A DNA stretch of 64,000 bases from Streptomyces sp. MST-110588. Its GTDB lineage: Bacteria > Actinomycetota > Actinomycetes > Streptomycetales > Streptomycetaceae. Below the pieces are notes generated by a model, which did no database searches, was not told where the DNA came from, and was given only the letters and a program-made list of their open reading frames with translations. Both the position numbers and the translations under genes were made by a program. This document shows positions 34,761-43,300 of the stretch, in pieces. Location: assembly GCF_022695595.1 (NCBI RefSeq), contig NZ_CP074380.1:6020001-6084000 (forward strand), in the 5' to 3' direction. Within the stretch, counting starts at the first letter, position 1. The number at the start of each line of letters is the position of its first letter.

Positions 34761-35530
34761 TGACTACTCCTGACGATGCGCGGCCGGCCGACGCCGCGAC
34801 GGATGCCGCAGTGACAGACGCTGCCAGGGATGCCGTGACGGATGCCAAGCCCGCGCCCAAGAAGGACCCCTGGGACCTCCCGGACGTCTCCGGCCTCGTG
34901 GTCGGCGTCCTGGGCGGTACGGGTGACCAGGGCCGGGGCCTGGCCTACCGGCTCGCCAGGGCCGGCCAGAAGGTGATCATCGGCTCGCGCGCGGCCGAGC
35001 GGGCGCAGAGCGCCGCGGCGGAACTGGGCCTGGGGGTCGAGGGCGCCGACAACGCCGAGTGCGCGCGCCGCAGCGACATCGTGATCGTCGCCGTCCCGTG
35101 GGAGGGCCACGGCAAGACCCTGGAGTCCCTGCGCCAGGAACTGGCGGGCAAGCTCGTCATCGACTGCGTCAACCCGCTCGGCTTCGACAAGAAGGGCGCC
35201 TACGCCCTGAAGCCGCAGGAGGGCAGCGCCGCCGAGCAGGCCGCCGCCCTCCTCCCGGACTCACGGGTCACCGCCGCCTTCCACCACCTGTCCGCGGTCC
35301 TCCTCCAGAACCCGGACATCGAGGAGATCGACACCGACGTGATGGTGCTGGGCGAGGCCCGTGCCGACACGGACCTGGTCCAGGCCCTGGCCGCCCGCAT
35401 CCCCGGAATGCGCGGCGTCTTCGCCGGCCGGCTGCGCAACGCCCACCAGGTCGAGTCACTGGTCGCCAACCTGATCTCGGTCAACCGGCGCTACAAGGCC
35501 CACGCGGGCCTGCGGATCACGGACGTCTAG
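34760..35530 (+). CDS. npdG: F420H2:NADP+ oxidoreductase (NADPH-dependent F420 reductase)
   Basis: The 256-residue protein has a Rossmann nucleotide-binding loop VVGVLGGTGDQGRGLAYRLA near residue 47, IIGSRAAERA (2'-phosphate recognition), and IVAVPWEGH. It ends with the conserved AHQVESLVANLISVNRRY, all typical of NpdG/Fno. The enzyme exchanges hydride between NADPH and the deazaflavin F420, which fits actinobacterial metabolism. The N-terminal 35 residues are Ala/Asp/Thr repeats. No binding site precedes the ATG at 34760. Confidence 0.88.
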   Translation: MTTPDDARPADAATDAAVTDAARDAVTDAKPAPKKDPWDLPDVSGLVVGVLGGTGDQGRGLAYRLARAGQKVIIGSRAAERAQSAAAELGLGVEGADNAECARRSDIVIVAVPWEGHGKTLESLRQELAGKLVIDCVNPLGFDKKGAYALKPQEGSAAEQAAALLPDSRVTAAFHHLSAVLLQNPDIEEIDTDVMVLGEARADTDLVQALAARIPGMRGVFAGRLRNAHQVESLVANLISVNRRYKAHAGLRITDV

Positions 35531-35840
35531 CGGTGCTCCGTCCACGGACGATCGGTGACGGCGATCACTGACATGCGATGACCTCGCAAGGGTGAGGGCC
35601 TTTCGAGCCGGTGCGGCGTGCGGCATCCGCACCGGCGCGGTGCGGTGCGATCGGAAAGGCCCTCATACCACAGGAACTGCGGGGCGGCGGCCGGTTCCGT
35701 CATCGGCTCCCACGGAGAACGGGGCAGCGAGCTGCCGGCCGGCGAGCTGCCGGGCCCGGATGGGCGATAGCGAACCGCTGGTACCCGGGGCCGCGCTAGG
35801 CTCGGTGCTGCCACGGTGACTTCGCCCTTGGGAGGCCGGC
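35531..35840. other. 310-bp intergenic region with terminator
   Basis: The left half carries the terminator at 35594-35664. The right half (35670-35830) is a plausible promoter region for the toxin operon but no clear -10/-35 pair or operator palindrome was recognised. Confidence 0.5.
35594..35664 (+). terminator. Strong two-stage hairpin after npdG
   Basis: An outer perfect 11-bp stem (GAGGGCCTTTC with GAAAGGCCCTC) encloses an inner 10-bp stem (GCCGGTGCGG with CCGCACCGGC). It lies 64 bp after the npdG stop, so it probably ends that transcript. Confidence 0.75.
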
Positions 35841-36125
35841 ATGTCCAGCGAGCCCTGGACCATCGAGAGCATCCGCGACGCCCTCGCCGATCCCGACCTC
35901 GCGCAGCGCTTCCTGAGCGAGATCAACAAAGCGTCGGCGCACCAGCTCCTCACTGTCTTCGCCAAGTGGGAGCGCATCGCCAAGGACACCCTCGCGGCCC
36001 TCGAACAAGCCGATGAGGTCATCGCCCACGAGAGCCGCGGCGAGGAACCGCCCGGGCGGTGGATCGACGGCAGCGAGCGCCTGCGGCAGATCACTTCCCG
36101 CATTCACGCCCAGGGCGCAGCTTGA
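35841..36125 (+). CDS. Putative antitoxin or partner of the RelE/ParE-like toxin
   Basis: The 94-residue acidic, all-helical protein (SSEPWTIESIRDALADPDL, FLSEINKASAHQLLTVFAKW, GRWIDGSERLRQITSRI) matches no classical antitoxin DNA-binding domain that I recognise. It is judged an antitoxin from its position immediately upstream of the toxin-like gene (18 bp gap), its size and charge. GGGAGG precedes the ATG by about 6 nt. It could instead be an unrelated co-transcribed protein. Confidence 0.65.
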   Translation: MSSEPWTIESIRDALADPDLAQRFLSEINKASAHQLLTVFAKWERIAKDTLAALEQADEVIAHESRGEEPPGRWIDGSERLRQITSRIHAQGAA

Positions 36126-36143
36126 CCTGACAGCCTGTACCGG

Positions 36144-36392
36144 GTGTACAAGCTGCGCTACGAAGAGTCCGTCCAAGCCGTCTGGGATTCCCTCCCCGAC
36201 GAGGCCAGGAACGAACTCGATCACGCCCTGCTCAAGATCTGCGAGGACCCCTACAAGGGAACTCGGGAGATCCCCGGAAGCGGCGGCGTCAAGCGAAGCC
36301 ACACCCTCCGGCACACCCGTGTGATCTTCGTGGTTTTCGAGGCACCCAGTCGGCGTGTTCGCCTCCTGCGCATTGAATCCCTCGAAAGCTGA
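36144..36392 (+). CDS. RelE/ParE superfamily toxin-like protein
   Basis: The 82-residue protein has the RelE/ParE pattern: MYKLRYEESVQAVWDSLP, two helices, YKGTREIPGSGGVKRSH, then strands HTRVIFVVFEAPSRRVRLLRI. RelE members are ribosome-dependent mRNA nucleases, while ParE targets gyrase; the class cannot be decided here. The start is GTG with a weak binding site, suggesting coupling to the upstream gene. Confidence 0.75.
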   Translation: MYKLRYEESVQAVWDSLPDEARNELDHALLKICEDPYKGTREIPGSGGVKRSHTLRHTRVIFVVFEAPSRRVRLLRIESLES

Positions 36393-36671
36393 ACACGGCA
36401 AAGCTCCCGCGGGCCGGGCGAGGGCTGCCGCGCGGCAGAGCATCGTCTGGGTGGCGGCCCCGGGCTCGCGTGATCCGGTGAGAGGCGACCACGCCCGGCG
36501 GGAAGCGTCCGCTGGGTGGCGTACGGCATGAGGCGTACGGCTCGACCGTACGTCTCCGTACGGCCCTGGTGGGCGGGCCGGACGGCCCGAAGGTGACACC
36601 GGCGTGCGGGCGTGTCCGAGGCATGGGGGACACTGGAAGAAACCGATATGTCCCCGGACAGGAGCCCCCCC

Positions 36672-36878
36672 ATGCCCCGCCTCGCCGTCTTCGCCCTCGT
36701 CGTCTGCGCCCTCGCCGTCGCGGCGGCCGTCGTCTCCTTCGTGGCGGGGAGCTGGCTGGGCATCGTGTGGATCCTGATGGCCGGCGTCTCCAGCAACATG
36801 GCCTGGTTCTACCTGCGCAAGGCCAAGCTGGACAAGGCCCGGACCAGCACCGGCCAGTCGGCCGCCACGGCGGGCTGA
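36672..36878 (+). CDS. Small two-TM membrane protein
   Basis: The 68-residue protein has two hydrophobic stretches (LAVFALVVCALAVAAAVVSF and GIVWILMAGVSSNMAWFYL) and a basic tail (RKAKLDKARTS). It has no recognised domain. AGGAG lies 7 nt upstream of the ATG, which is preferred over earlier in-frame starts. A small inverted repeat GTGTCC…GGACAC at about 36612-36635 lies in the promoter region. Confidence 0.7.
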   Translation: MPRLAVFALVVCALAVAAAVVSFVAGSWLGIVWILMAGVSSNMAWFYLRKAKLDKARTSTGQSAATAG

Positions 36879-37242
36879 CCCGTACCACCGGCCCCGGCCG
36901 GGCCAGGCGATGGTCGGAAGCGGCGCTGCTCAAGAAGCGGCCCAGCCCCCGGGAAGCCGTTCGCGAGCCACCTGAGCAGGTGGTCCCCCACACATGCCCA
37001 CAGCGGTTCGGGCCCGCCCTTCGCCAGGTGAGACCTTCAGCACCGCGCAGGCGGCGATCAGCCGGCCGCACGGTGCCGAGGAACCGCCGTGCGCCGTTCT
37101 GATCAAGGGCGAGGTCGAACGCCATTGCCCAGCCTGGCGTCTCCGCCCACGGCGTACCAGTGGCATCCGGTCTCGGCCACCCGTCCACATGCATGGCTGG
37201 ACATGGGTACCGTCCGAGGCAGGACTCGGAGCGGAGGCCATC
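36879..37242. other. 364-bp region without a supported gene
   Basis: The region lies between the small membrane gene and the XRE regulator. Neither strand gives a frame with a good start and domain-like sequence. It ends with a good GGAGG site for the regulator. Possible decayed coding DNA on the minus strand was considered but not supported. Confidence 0.5.
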
Positions 37243-38457
37243 ATGGCGCCTGACAACGGCAGCACGTTCGGGCAGCGCGTGCGGCACGCACGCGAACGGA
37301 AAGGACTGTCGAGGCCGGTCCTGGCCGGCCTTGTCGGCCGCAGCGCGGAATGGGTCAAAGCCATCGAAGGGGATCGCCTGGCCATGCCGCGCCTCCCCCT
37401 CTTGCTGCGTCTGGCGGACGCGCTCGGAGTGGATGATCTCGCCTCCCTCACCGGTGATGAACGGATCGCAGCGGCGACGTACACCAAGGGCTCTCACCCG
37501 TGTCTCCTGCGGGTGAAAGAGGCTCTGACGAGCTATGAGGTAGTGGTGGCGCGCGATGCCGAGCCGGCGTCCGTGGCCGTGCTCGCGGACCGGGTGGCCC
37601 ATGCCTGGCACGCATGGCACGGGGTCGGTGATCACCGGTCCCGGGTGGCCGATCTCCTGCCGGCCCTCCTGGCGGACCTGCAGCACGCCGCCCGTACCCA
37701 CGAGGGAGCCGACCGCCGCCGGGTGCTCGCCCTCCTGGCACAGACTTACCACCTTGCACAGCTCTACCTGTCGTTCCAGCCCGCGCCGGATCTGCTCATG
37801 CTGGCCAGTGACCGGGCCATGCAAGCGGCGCAGGACGCAGACAGCCCGCGCGCCATCGCGGCAGCCGCGTGGTACCTCAACCACTTGTTCCGGGACGCCG
37901 GCGAGCAGCACGAGGCCCGCGTCGACCTGGCGGTGCGCGCCACCACGCTCCTTGGTCCGGGACGCGGCCCGGAGGATCTGGCCCTCACGGGGCTGTTGGA
38001 CCTGGCTGCTGCCCTGTCGTACGCGAAGGTCGGACAGAAGGGGAGCGCCGAACGGCACTGGGCCAAGGCAGATGAGGCCGCGCGCCGCCTCGGTGCCTAC
38101 CTCCATCCGTGGCTGATCTTCGGGCAGGGCATGGTGGATGCCTACGCGATCACCATGAACAACGATCTGGTCCTGGCCGGTGCCGCGGTCGACGCGGCGA
38201 CCCATATCGATCTCGGCCTCATGCCATCGGCCACGCGCCGTTCGTTCCACATCATCGAGACGGCGCGGGCGCACAGCCTGCACGGTGAGCCCATCGCGGT
38301 TGTGCACCTGCTGAAGAAGGCGGTCCAAGCCAGTCCGGAGACTGCCATGTTCAACATCTTCGCGCGGGGTGCGGCCCTGGATCTGTCGGCGACCGGAAGC
38401 CCGATCATCCGCGAGGACGCCCGCAGTCTCGCGCGTCAACTCGGCGTAGCGGCCTAG
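37243..38457 (+). CDS. XRE-family regulator with TPR-like C-terminal domain
   Basis: The 404-residue protein has an N-terminal HTH (FGQRVRHARERKGLSRPVLA, RSAEWVKAIEGDRLAM, residues about 9-65). A roughly 330-residue helical-repeat region follows, of the type found in streptomycete XRE regulators with tetratricopeptide tails. Such regulators often sit beside ATP-binding anti-sigma-like proteins and affect development or secondary metabolism. The same arrangement is seen here with the next gene. The ATG at 37243 has GGAGG 6 nt upstream. A strong hairpin follows the stop codon. Confidence 0.8.
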   Translation: MAPDNGSTFGQRVRHARERKGLSRPVLAGLVGRSAEWVKAIEGDRLAMPRLPLLLRLADALGVDDLASLTGDERIAAATYTKGSHPCLLRVKEALTSYEVVVARDAEPASVAVLADRVAHAWHAWHGVGDHRSRVADLLPALLADLQHAARTHEGADRRRVLALLAQTYHLAQLYLSFQPAPDLLMLASDRAMQAAQDADSPRAIAAAAWYLNHLFRDAGEQHEARVDLAVRATTLLGPGRGPEDLALTGLLDLAAALSYAKVGQKGSAERHWAKADEAARRLGAYLHPWLIFGQGMVDAYAITMNNDLVLAGAAVDAATHIDLGLMPSATRRSFHIIETARAHSLHGEPIAVVHLLKKAVQASPETAMFNIFARGAALDLSATGSPIIREDARSLARQLGVAA

Positions 38458-38501
38458 GGGTACACCCGGTACCCCTCCACGAAGGGGGACCGGGTGTACC
38501 C
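38458..38501 (+). terminator. 19-bp hairpin after the XRE gene
   Basis: The arms at 38458-38476 and 38483-38501 match at 18 of 19 positions around a 6-base loop, starting at the base after the TAG stop. It lacks a T-run, as usual in high-GC actinobacteria. It may also act as an attenuator for the ATP-binding gene 63 bp downstream. Confidence 0.8.
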
Positions 38502-38563
38502 GCCATCACCCGCCACCACCCCTACGGTTTTGGCCATCCCACCCCCGACTTCGAGGTCTGGCG

Positions 38564-39022
38564 ATGACCAGCATGACCGCAGCACACCCCCGCAGAACCG
38601 GGCATCCCGGATACAAGCTGACACAGCCGCGCACCTCGACAGCAGCGGCGGACGTCCGGCGCCTGGTGCGTCTCGCACTCTCCGCCTGGAGCCTGGAAAC
38701 GGAGGCGGAGAAGGCGACCCTCCTGATGTCCGAGCTGTTCACAAACGCAGTGAGGCACGCCCGCGGCAGCATGGTCCGCATCGTCATCAACCGCCCCTCC
38801 GCTGACCGGGTATACCTGGCCGTGATCGATCTCGCGCCCCGCCGCCTGCCCGAGTTGCACGAGCCGGGGCCGGCCGACGCCGACGGCCGTGGGCTGCTGG
38901 TGGTCGGCCGGCTCGCCGACCGGTGGGGCTACGACCTGCTGGGCCCCGGCGCGCGACCGTGGGGTAAGCGCGTCTGGGCCGAACTGAAGGTACGGCTCAT
39001 GGATGGAGGCGAACCGAAGTGA
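38564..39022 (+). CDS. ATP-binding protein, anti-sigma-factor kinase-like (HATPase_c)
   Basis: The 152-residue GHKL-fold protein has the N-box LLMSELFTNAVRHARG and G-box DADGRGLLVVGRLADRWG, with no sensor or dimerisation domain. Such RsbW-like proteins are common beside XRE/DUF397 genes in streptomycetes and may bind sigma or anti-anti-sigma factors. Its stop overlaps the next start in GTGA. The ATG at 38564 is used; a second ATG three codons later is equally possible. Confidence 0.82.
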   Translation: MTSMTAAHPRRTGHPGYKLTQPRTSTAAADVRRLVRLALSAWSLETEAEKATLLMSELFTNAVRHARGSMVRIVINRPSADRVYLAVIDLAPRRLPELHEPGPADADGRGLLVVGRLADRWGYDLLGPGARPWGKRVWAELKVRLMDGGEPK

Positions 39023-39231
39023 CGACCAAGGACCCGGCCCGGGAGCCACCACCCGAAGTCGGCGATGAGGTACTGGACGGCCGGACCCGGGCGATCGTCA
39101 CGGACATCCGCGGCGGCATCGTGTGGCTGCGCGCCCAAGGCCGTGACGAGTGGCCGGCAGACCGGCCGGAGCGGCTGACCGTGACGCGGACCCGAGCCGA
39201 ACGGATCAAAGCAGGCGACGGCGACCTGTAG
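39019..39231 (+). CDS. Small hypothetical protein coupled to the ATP-binding gene
   Basis: The 70-residue hydrophilic protein (PPEVGDEVLDGRTRAIVTDI, GIVWLRAQGRDEWPADRPERL) looks like a compact beta barrel of KOW or SH3 type. No family was recognised. The GTG start overlaps the preceding stop by 4 nt, so translation is coupled and a functional link to the HATPase protein is likely. Confidence 0.65.
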   Translation: MTTKDPAREPPPEVGDEVLDGRTRAIVTDIRGGIVWLRAQGRDEWPADRPERLTVTRTRAERIKAGDGDL

Positions 39232-39330
39232 GACGGCCTGCACAGGGAAATGTCCCCGGCCAAGATCAGTGCGTAGCGCGGCCCCTGCTTCTTCCGGGAG
39301 GCGGGGGCCGGGGCGGACGAGGCGCGGGGG

Positions 39331-40140
39331 TCAGATGCCTACGCCGCTGACCGGGGGGATCTGTGGTTCGCCGCGCCAGAAGCGGAAGAACTCCTGGCCC
39401 CAGTACGTGTCCCACCGGCCGATGCCCAGTCCGCGCAGGAGTGTGTTCACCGCGTCGAAGAAGACCGCGTTGACCTCCGGGACCCACAGCAGTCCGAAGA
39501 CCGCCAGCAGCCCGAACGGTGCGAACGGCTCGACCTGGCGCCGGAAGCCGGGGGACAGCCAGGGCTCGATGACGCCGTATCCGTCCAGGCCCGGGACCGG
39601 GACGAAGTTGAGGATGGCCGCCGTGACCTGGAGCAGCGCGAGGTACGCCAGCGCGTAGCGGAACGGCTCGGGCACGCCGTCCATCCGGTGGAGCCAGAAC
39701 GGCGCCGAGACGACCAGCGCGAAGAGGATGCTGGTCAGCGGGCCGGCCGCCGAGATCAGGCTGTGCCGCAGGCGTCCTTGGATCCGGCCGCGGTCGATGT
39801 AGACGGCGCCGCCCGGCAGCCCGATCCCGCCCATGATCACGAAGATCACGGGCAGCACGATGCTCAGCAGGGCGTGGGTGTATTTCAGGGGGTTGAGCGT
39901 CAGGTAGCCCCGTTCCGCCACCGAGAGGTCGCCGCTGTGCAGCGCGGTGCGGGCATGGGCGTACTCGTGCAGACACAGCGAGACGATCCACCCCGAGACC
40001 ACGAACAGGAACACCGCCAGTCCGGTGTTCCCCGAAAGCCTCCCGGTCCACACGGCCCAGCCCGAGACGGCCATGACGGCCACCAGCGCGATGAAGACCG
40101 GGCTGGGGCGGCGGTCCGCCCGCCGGATTGCTGTGGTCAT
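39331..40140 (-). CDS. Site-2 protease family (M50) membrane metalloprotease
   Basis: The 269-residue protein has about six hydrophobic segments. HEYAHA (HExxH zinc motif) lies in the second or third helix near residue 59, and NFVPVPGLDGYG near residue 178 supplies the third ligand Asp of the NPDG-type motif. These intramembrane proteases cleave membrane substrates such as anti-sigma factors. Compact forms without PDZ domains, like this one, are frequent in actinobacteria. The ATG at 40138-40140 has GGAG 10 nt upstream. It is divergent from the AfsR-like gene across tandem repeats. Confidence 0.85.
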   Translation of the reverse strand: MTTAIRRADRRPSPVFIALVAVMAVSGWAVWTGRLSGNTGLAVFLFVVSGWIVSLCLHEYAHARTALHSGDLSVAERGYLTLNPLKYTHALLSIVLPVIFVIMGGIGLPGGAVYIDRGRIQGRLRHSLISAAGPLTSILFALVVSAPFWLHRMDGVPEPFRYALAYLALLQVTAAILNFVPVPGLDGYGVIEPWLSPGFRRQVEPFAPFGLLAVFGLLWVPEVNAVFFDAVNTLLRGLGIGRWDTYWGQEFFRFWRGEPQIPPVSGVGI

Positions 40141-40200
40141 CGTGTGGCGCTCCCCGGGTTCGTGGTGACGACAGCACCGACCGTATCCGTATCGGTGCGC

Positions 40201-40293
40201 GCGTGCTGAGGTGTCCGGGACCGCGCGCGGCGCGTGCTGAGGTGTCCGGGACCGCGCGCGGCGCGTGCTGAGGTGTCCGGGACCGCGCGCGGC
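40201..40293. repeat. Three perfect 31-bp tandem repeats
   Basis: The unit starts GCGTGCTGAGGTGTCCGGGA and ends CGCGCGCGGC, and is repeated three times without a mismatch, with a short partial fourth copy. It sits in the divergent promoter region between the M50 protease gene and the AfsR-like regulator. A 31-bp period is not a multiple of three, so it is not coding, and it could carry repeated protein-binding sites. Confidence 0.9.
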
Positions 40294-40338
40294 GCGTGCC
40301 CGGCGCCGTGGTGCCGGCCGGTGCTGGAGAATGGGCCG

Positions 40339-43300
40339 GTGCGCTACGCGATTCTCGGCCCCGCCCAGGTCCACCGGAGCGACGGTAGGTCCGTCGCCCT
40401 CGGCGGCCCCCGCCTGCGCGCACTGCTCACCGCCCTCGCGCTGCGGCCGGGCCGCGTACTGACCGCCGAGGCCCTGATCGACGACATCTGGGGCGACGAA
40501 CCGCCCGCCGACGCCCCCGGCGCGCTCCAGGCACTGGTCGGCCGGCTGCGCCGGGCCGTCGGGCGGGAGGCCATCGCCTCCGTCCACGGCGGCTACCGGC
40601 TGTGTGCCGAGCCCGACGACGTCGACCTGCACCGCTTCGAGCGGCTGACCAGGGAGGGCGGCCAGGCCCTGGCCGAGGGCGACCCGGCCAAGGCCGCCGG
40701 CCTCCTGGAGGACGCCCTCGCGCTGTGGCGCGGCCCGGCGCTCGCCGACCTCCCGGACCGCGCCGGGGAGTCCGCCCGCGCCGAGGGCCTGCGCCTTCAG
40801 GCCCACCGGGGCCGGCTCGCCGCCGATGTCGCCCTCGGCCGTGCCGAACAGGCCCTGCCCGCTCTGACCTCCCTGTGCGGGGAGCACCCGCTGGACGAGC
40901 CCCTCCAGGCGCTGCGGCTGCGCGCGCTGCGGGCCGCGGGCCGTACCGCCGAGGCGCTGGCGGCGTACGCGGCGGTACGGGCCGGCCTCGCCGACCGTCT
41001 GGGCGCCGACCCCGGGCCCGAACTCCGCGCCCTGCACGCCGAGTTGCTGGAGGAGACGGTCGCCCCGCCGGGCGCGGGTGAGTCCGGCGGGGCACAAGGG
41101 GCTGGGGAGGGGGAGGAGCCCGGAGGGGCGCAGGAGCCCGGCACGGCCCGGGGGCCGAGTGGGGGGAAGCAGCCGGCCGGGGTCCCGGAGCCGGACGGGG
41201 GCCGCTCGCACGGCGCGGCGGATGGCGCGGCGGACGGTACGGCGCCCGGCGCGGCGGACCGTACGCCGAGCGGCACACCGAGCGGCACACCGAGCGGCAC
41301 ACCGAGCGGCACACCGAGTGGCACGCCGAGCAGCGCGCCGTCCGGGGGCCAGGGCACGCGGACGTACGGAAAAGCCGCCCGGCGCGGCAACCTGCGGGCG
41401 CGGCTGACATCCTTCGTGGGCCGCGAGAGCGACCTGGCGGCGATCCGCGCCGACCTGGCCGAGCACCGTCTGGTGACGCTGCTGGGCCCGGGCGGGGCCG
41501 GCAAGACCCGGCTGTCCCAGGAGGGCGCCGAGTCGGCCGTGGCCGCCGCGCCGCACGCCTGGCCGCACGGCGTATGGCTGGCGGAGCTGGCCCCCGTCGA
41601 CGATCCGCGGACCGTCCCCGAGGCCGTCCTGACCGTGCTCGGCGCGCGCGAGACCGTCGTACGCGGCACCGCCGCCGAAGGGCTGCGCGCCGCCACCGAC
41701 CACACCGCGCTGGACCCGCTGGCCCGGCTCGCCGAGTGGTGCGCGGACCGCCGGATGCTCCTGGTCCTGGACAACTGCGAGCATGTCGTCGAGGCCGCGG
41801 CCGAGCTGGTGGAGCGGCTGCTCGTGGAGTGCCCCGGCGTCACCGTCCTGGCCACCAGCCGTGAGCCGCTGGCGGTGCCCGGCGAGGTGCTGCGGCCCGT
41901 GGAGCCGCTGCCCGACCCGGTCGCGCTGCGGCTGCTGGCGGACCGGGGCGCCGCCGCCCGCGCCGGGTTCCGGATCGAGGACGACCCGGCGGCCTGCGCC
42001 GAGATCTGCCGGCGGCTGGACGGACTGCCGCTGGCCATCGAACTGGCCGCGGCCCGGCTGCGGCTGCTCTCCCCACGGCAGCTCGCCGACCGGCTGGACG
42101 ACCGCTTCCGGCTGCTGACCGGCGGCAGCCGCACCCTGCTGCCCCGGCAGCAGACGCTGCGCGCGGTCGTGGACTGGTCCTGGGACCTGCTGGACGATCC
42201 CGAGCGCGCCGTACTGCGCCGGCTGTCGGTCTTCTCCGGCGGCTGCGACCTGGCGGCGGCCGAGGAGGTGTGCGCGGGCGACGGCGTCGGGGCGCGCGAG
42301 GTCCCCGTACTGCTCGCCTCGCTCATCGACAAGTCGCTGGTGGTCGCGGCGCCCGCGTACGACGGCCGGATGCGCTACCGCCTGCTGGAGACGGTGGGGG
42401 AGTACGCGGGCGAGCGGCTGGACGAGGCGGGCGAACGGGCCGGTGCCGAGCGCCGGCACCTGGTCGCCTACCGTGAGATGGCGCGGCTCGCCGACCCGCT
42501 GCTGCGCGGCCCCGAGCAGCGCCACTGGCTGGACCGGCTGGAGCTGGAGCACGACAACCTGCGGACCGCGCTGCGCCGCGCCGTCGCCGCCCGCGACGAG
42601 CACGAGGCGCTGTGCCTGGTCCTCTCCCTCCAGTGGTTCTGGACGCTGCGCGACCACCGCGCCGACGCCCGCTCCTGGGCCGCCGCGGCCTGCTCCCTGG
42701 GCCCCGACCCCTTCGCGCGGCCCGTCACCCCGGCCCCGGCCCTGTACGACCGGCCCATCGACGCGCCGCCGCCCATGGACCCCGAGCAGCTCCAGGAGGC
42801 CCGCCGGGAGGCCCGGCTGGTGGAGCTGGCCAGCGTGGACAGCGACATGGAGGCGCTGAGGAACCCGCAGATGCAGGAGGGGCTGGCGGGAATCCTGGCC
42901 GCCTACACGAGCGGGTTGCCGCAGATCTGCAAGGTGCCGGGCGTCATGTGGTTCTACGCGGTGCTGCTGGCGGGCCGGTTCGAGGACCTGGTGGACCTGA
43001 CCGACTCGACGGTACGCGCCTGCCGGGAGTACGGCTACGAATGGGAGCTGGCCTTCGTACTCCAACTGCGCTCCAAGGTCTTCAACGACCGGGTGGACGG
43101 GCTGGCCCAGGCGAGTGCCGATGCCGACGAGGCCCTGCGGATCTTCGAGCGGATCGGCGACGTGTGGGGCACGGCAGAAGCCCTGTCCGGACGCGCCGAA
43201 TCCCACGAGCGGAACGGTGAGTACGACCTGGCGGTGCGGGACTACCGCGCGGCGATGCGCCACGTCGAGGCTCTGGGATCGCCCGGACAGCTCCTGCTGC

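Noticed and set aside
36930..37190. Possible protein fragment on the minus strand upstream of the XRE gene
   Set aside because: The frame has no start signal and only compositional resemblance to coding DNA.
41261..41335. Possible CRISPR-like array
   Set aside because: The 12-bp units have no spacers and encode a TPSG linker inside a clear coding frame.
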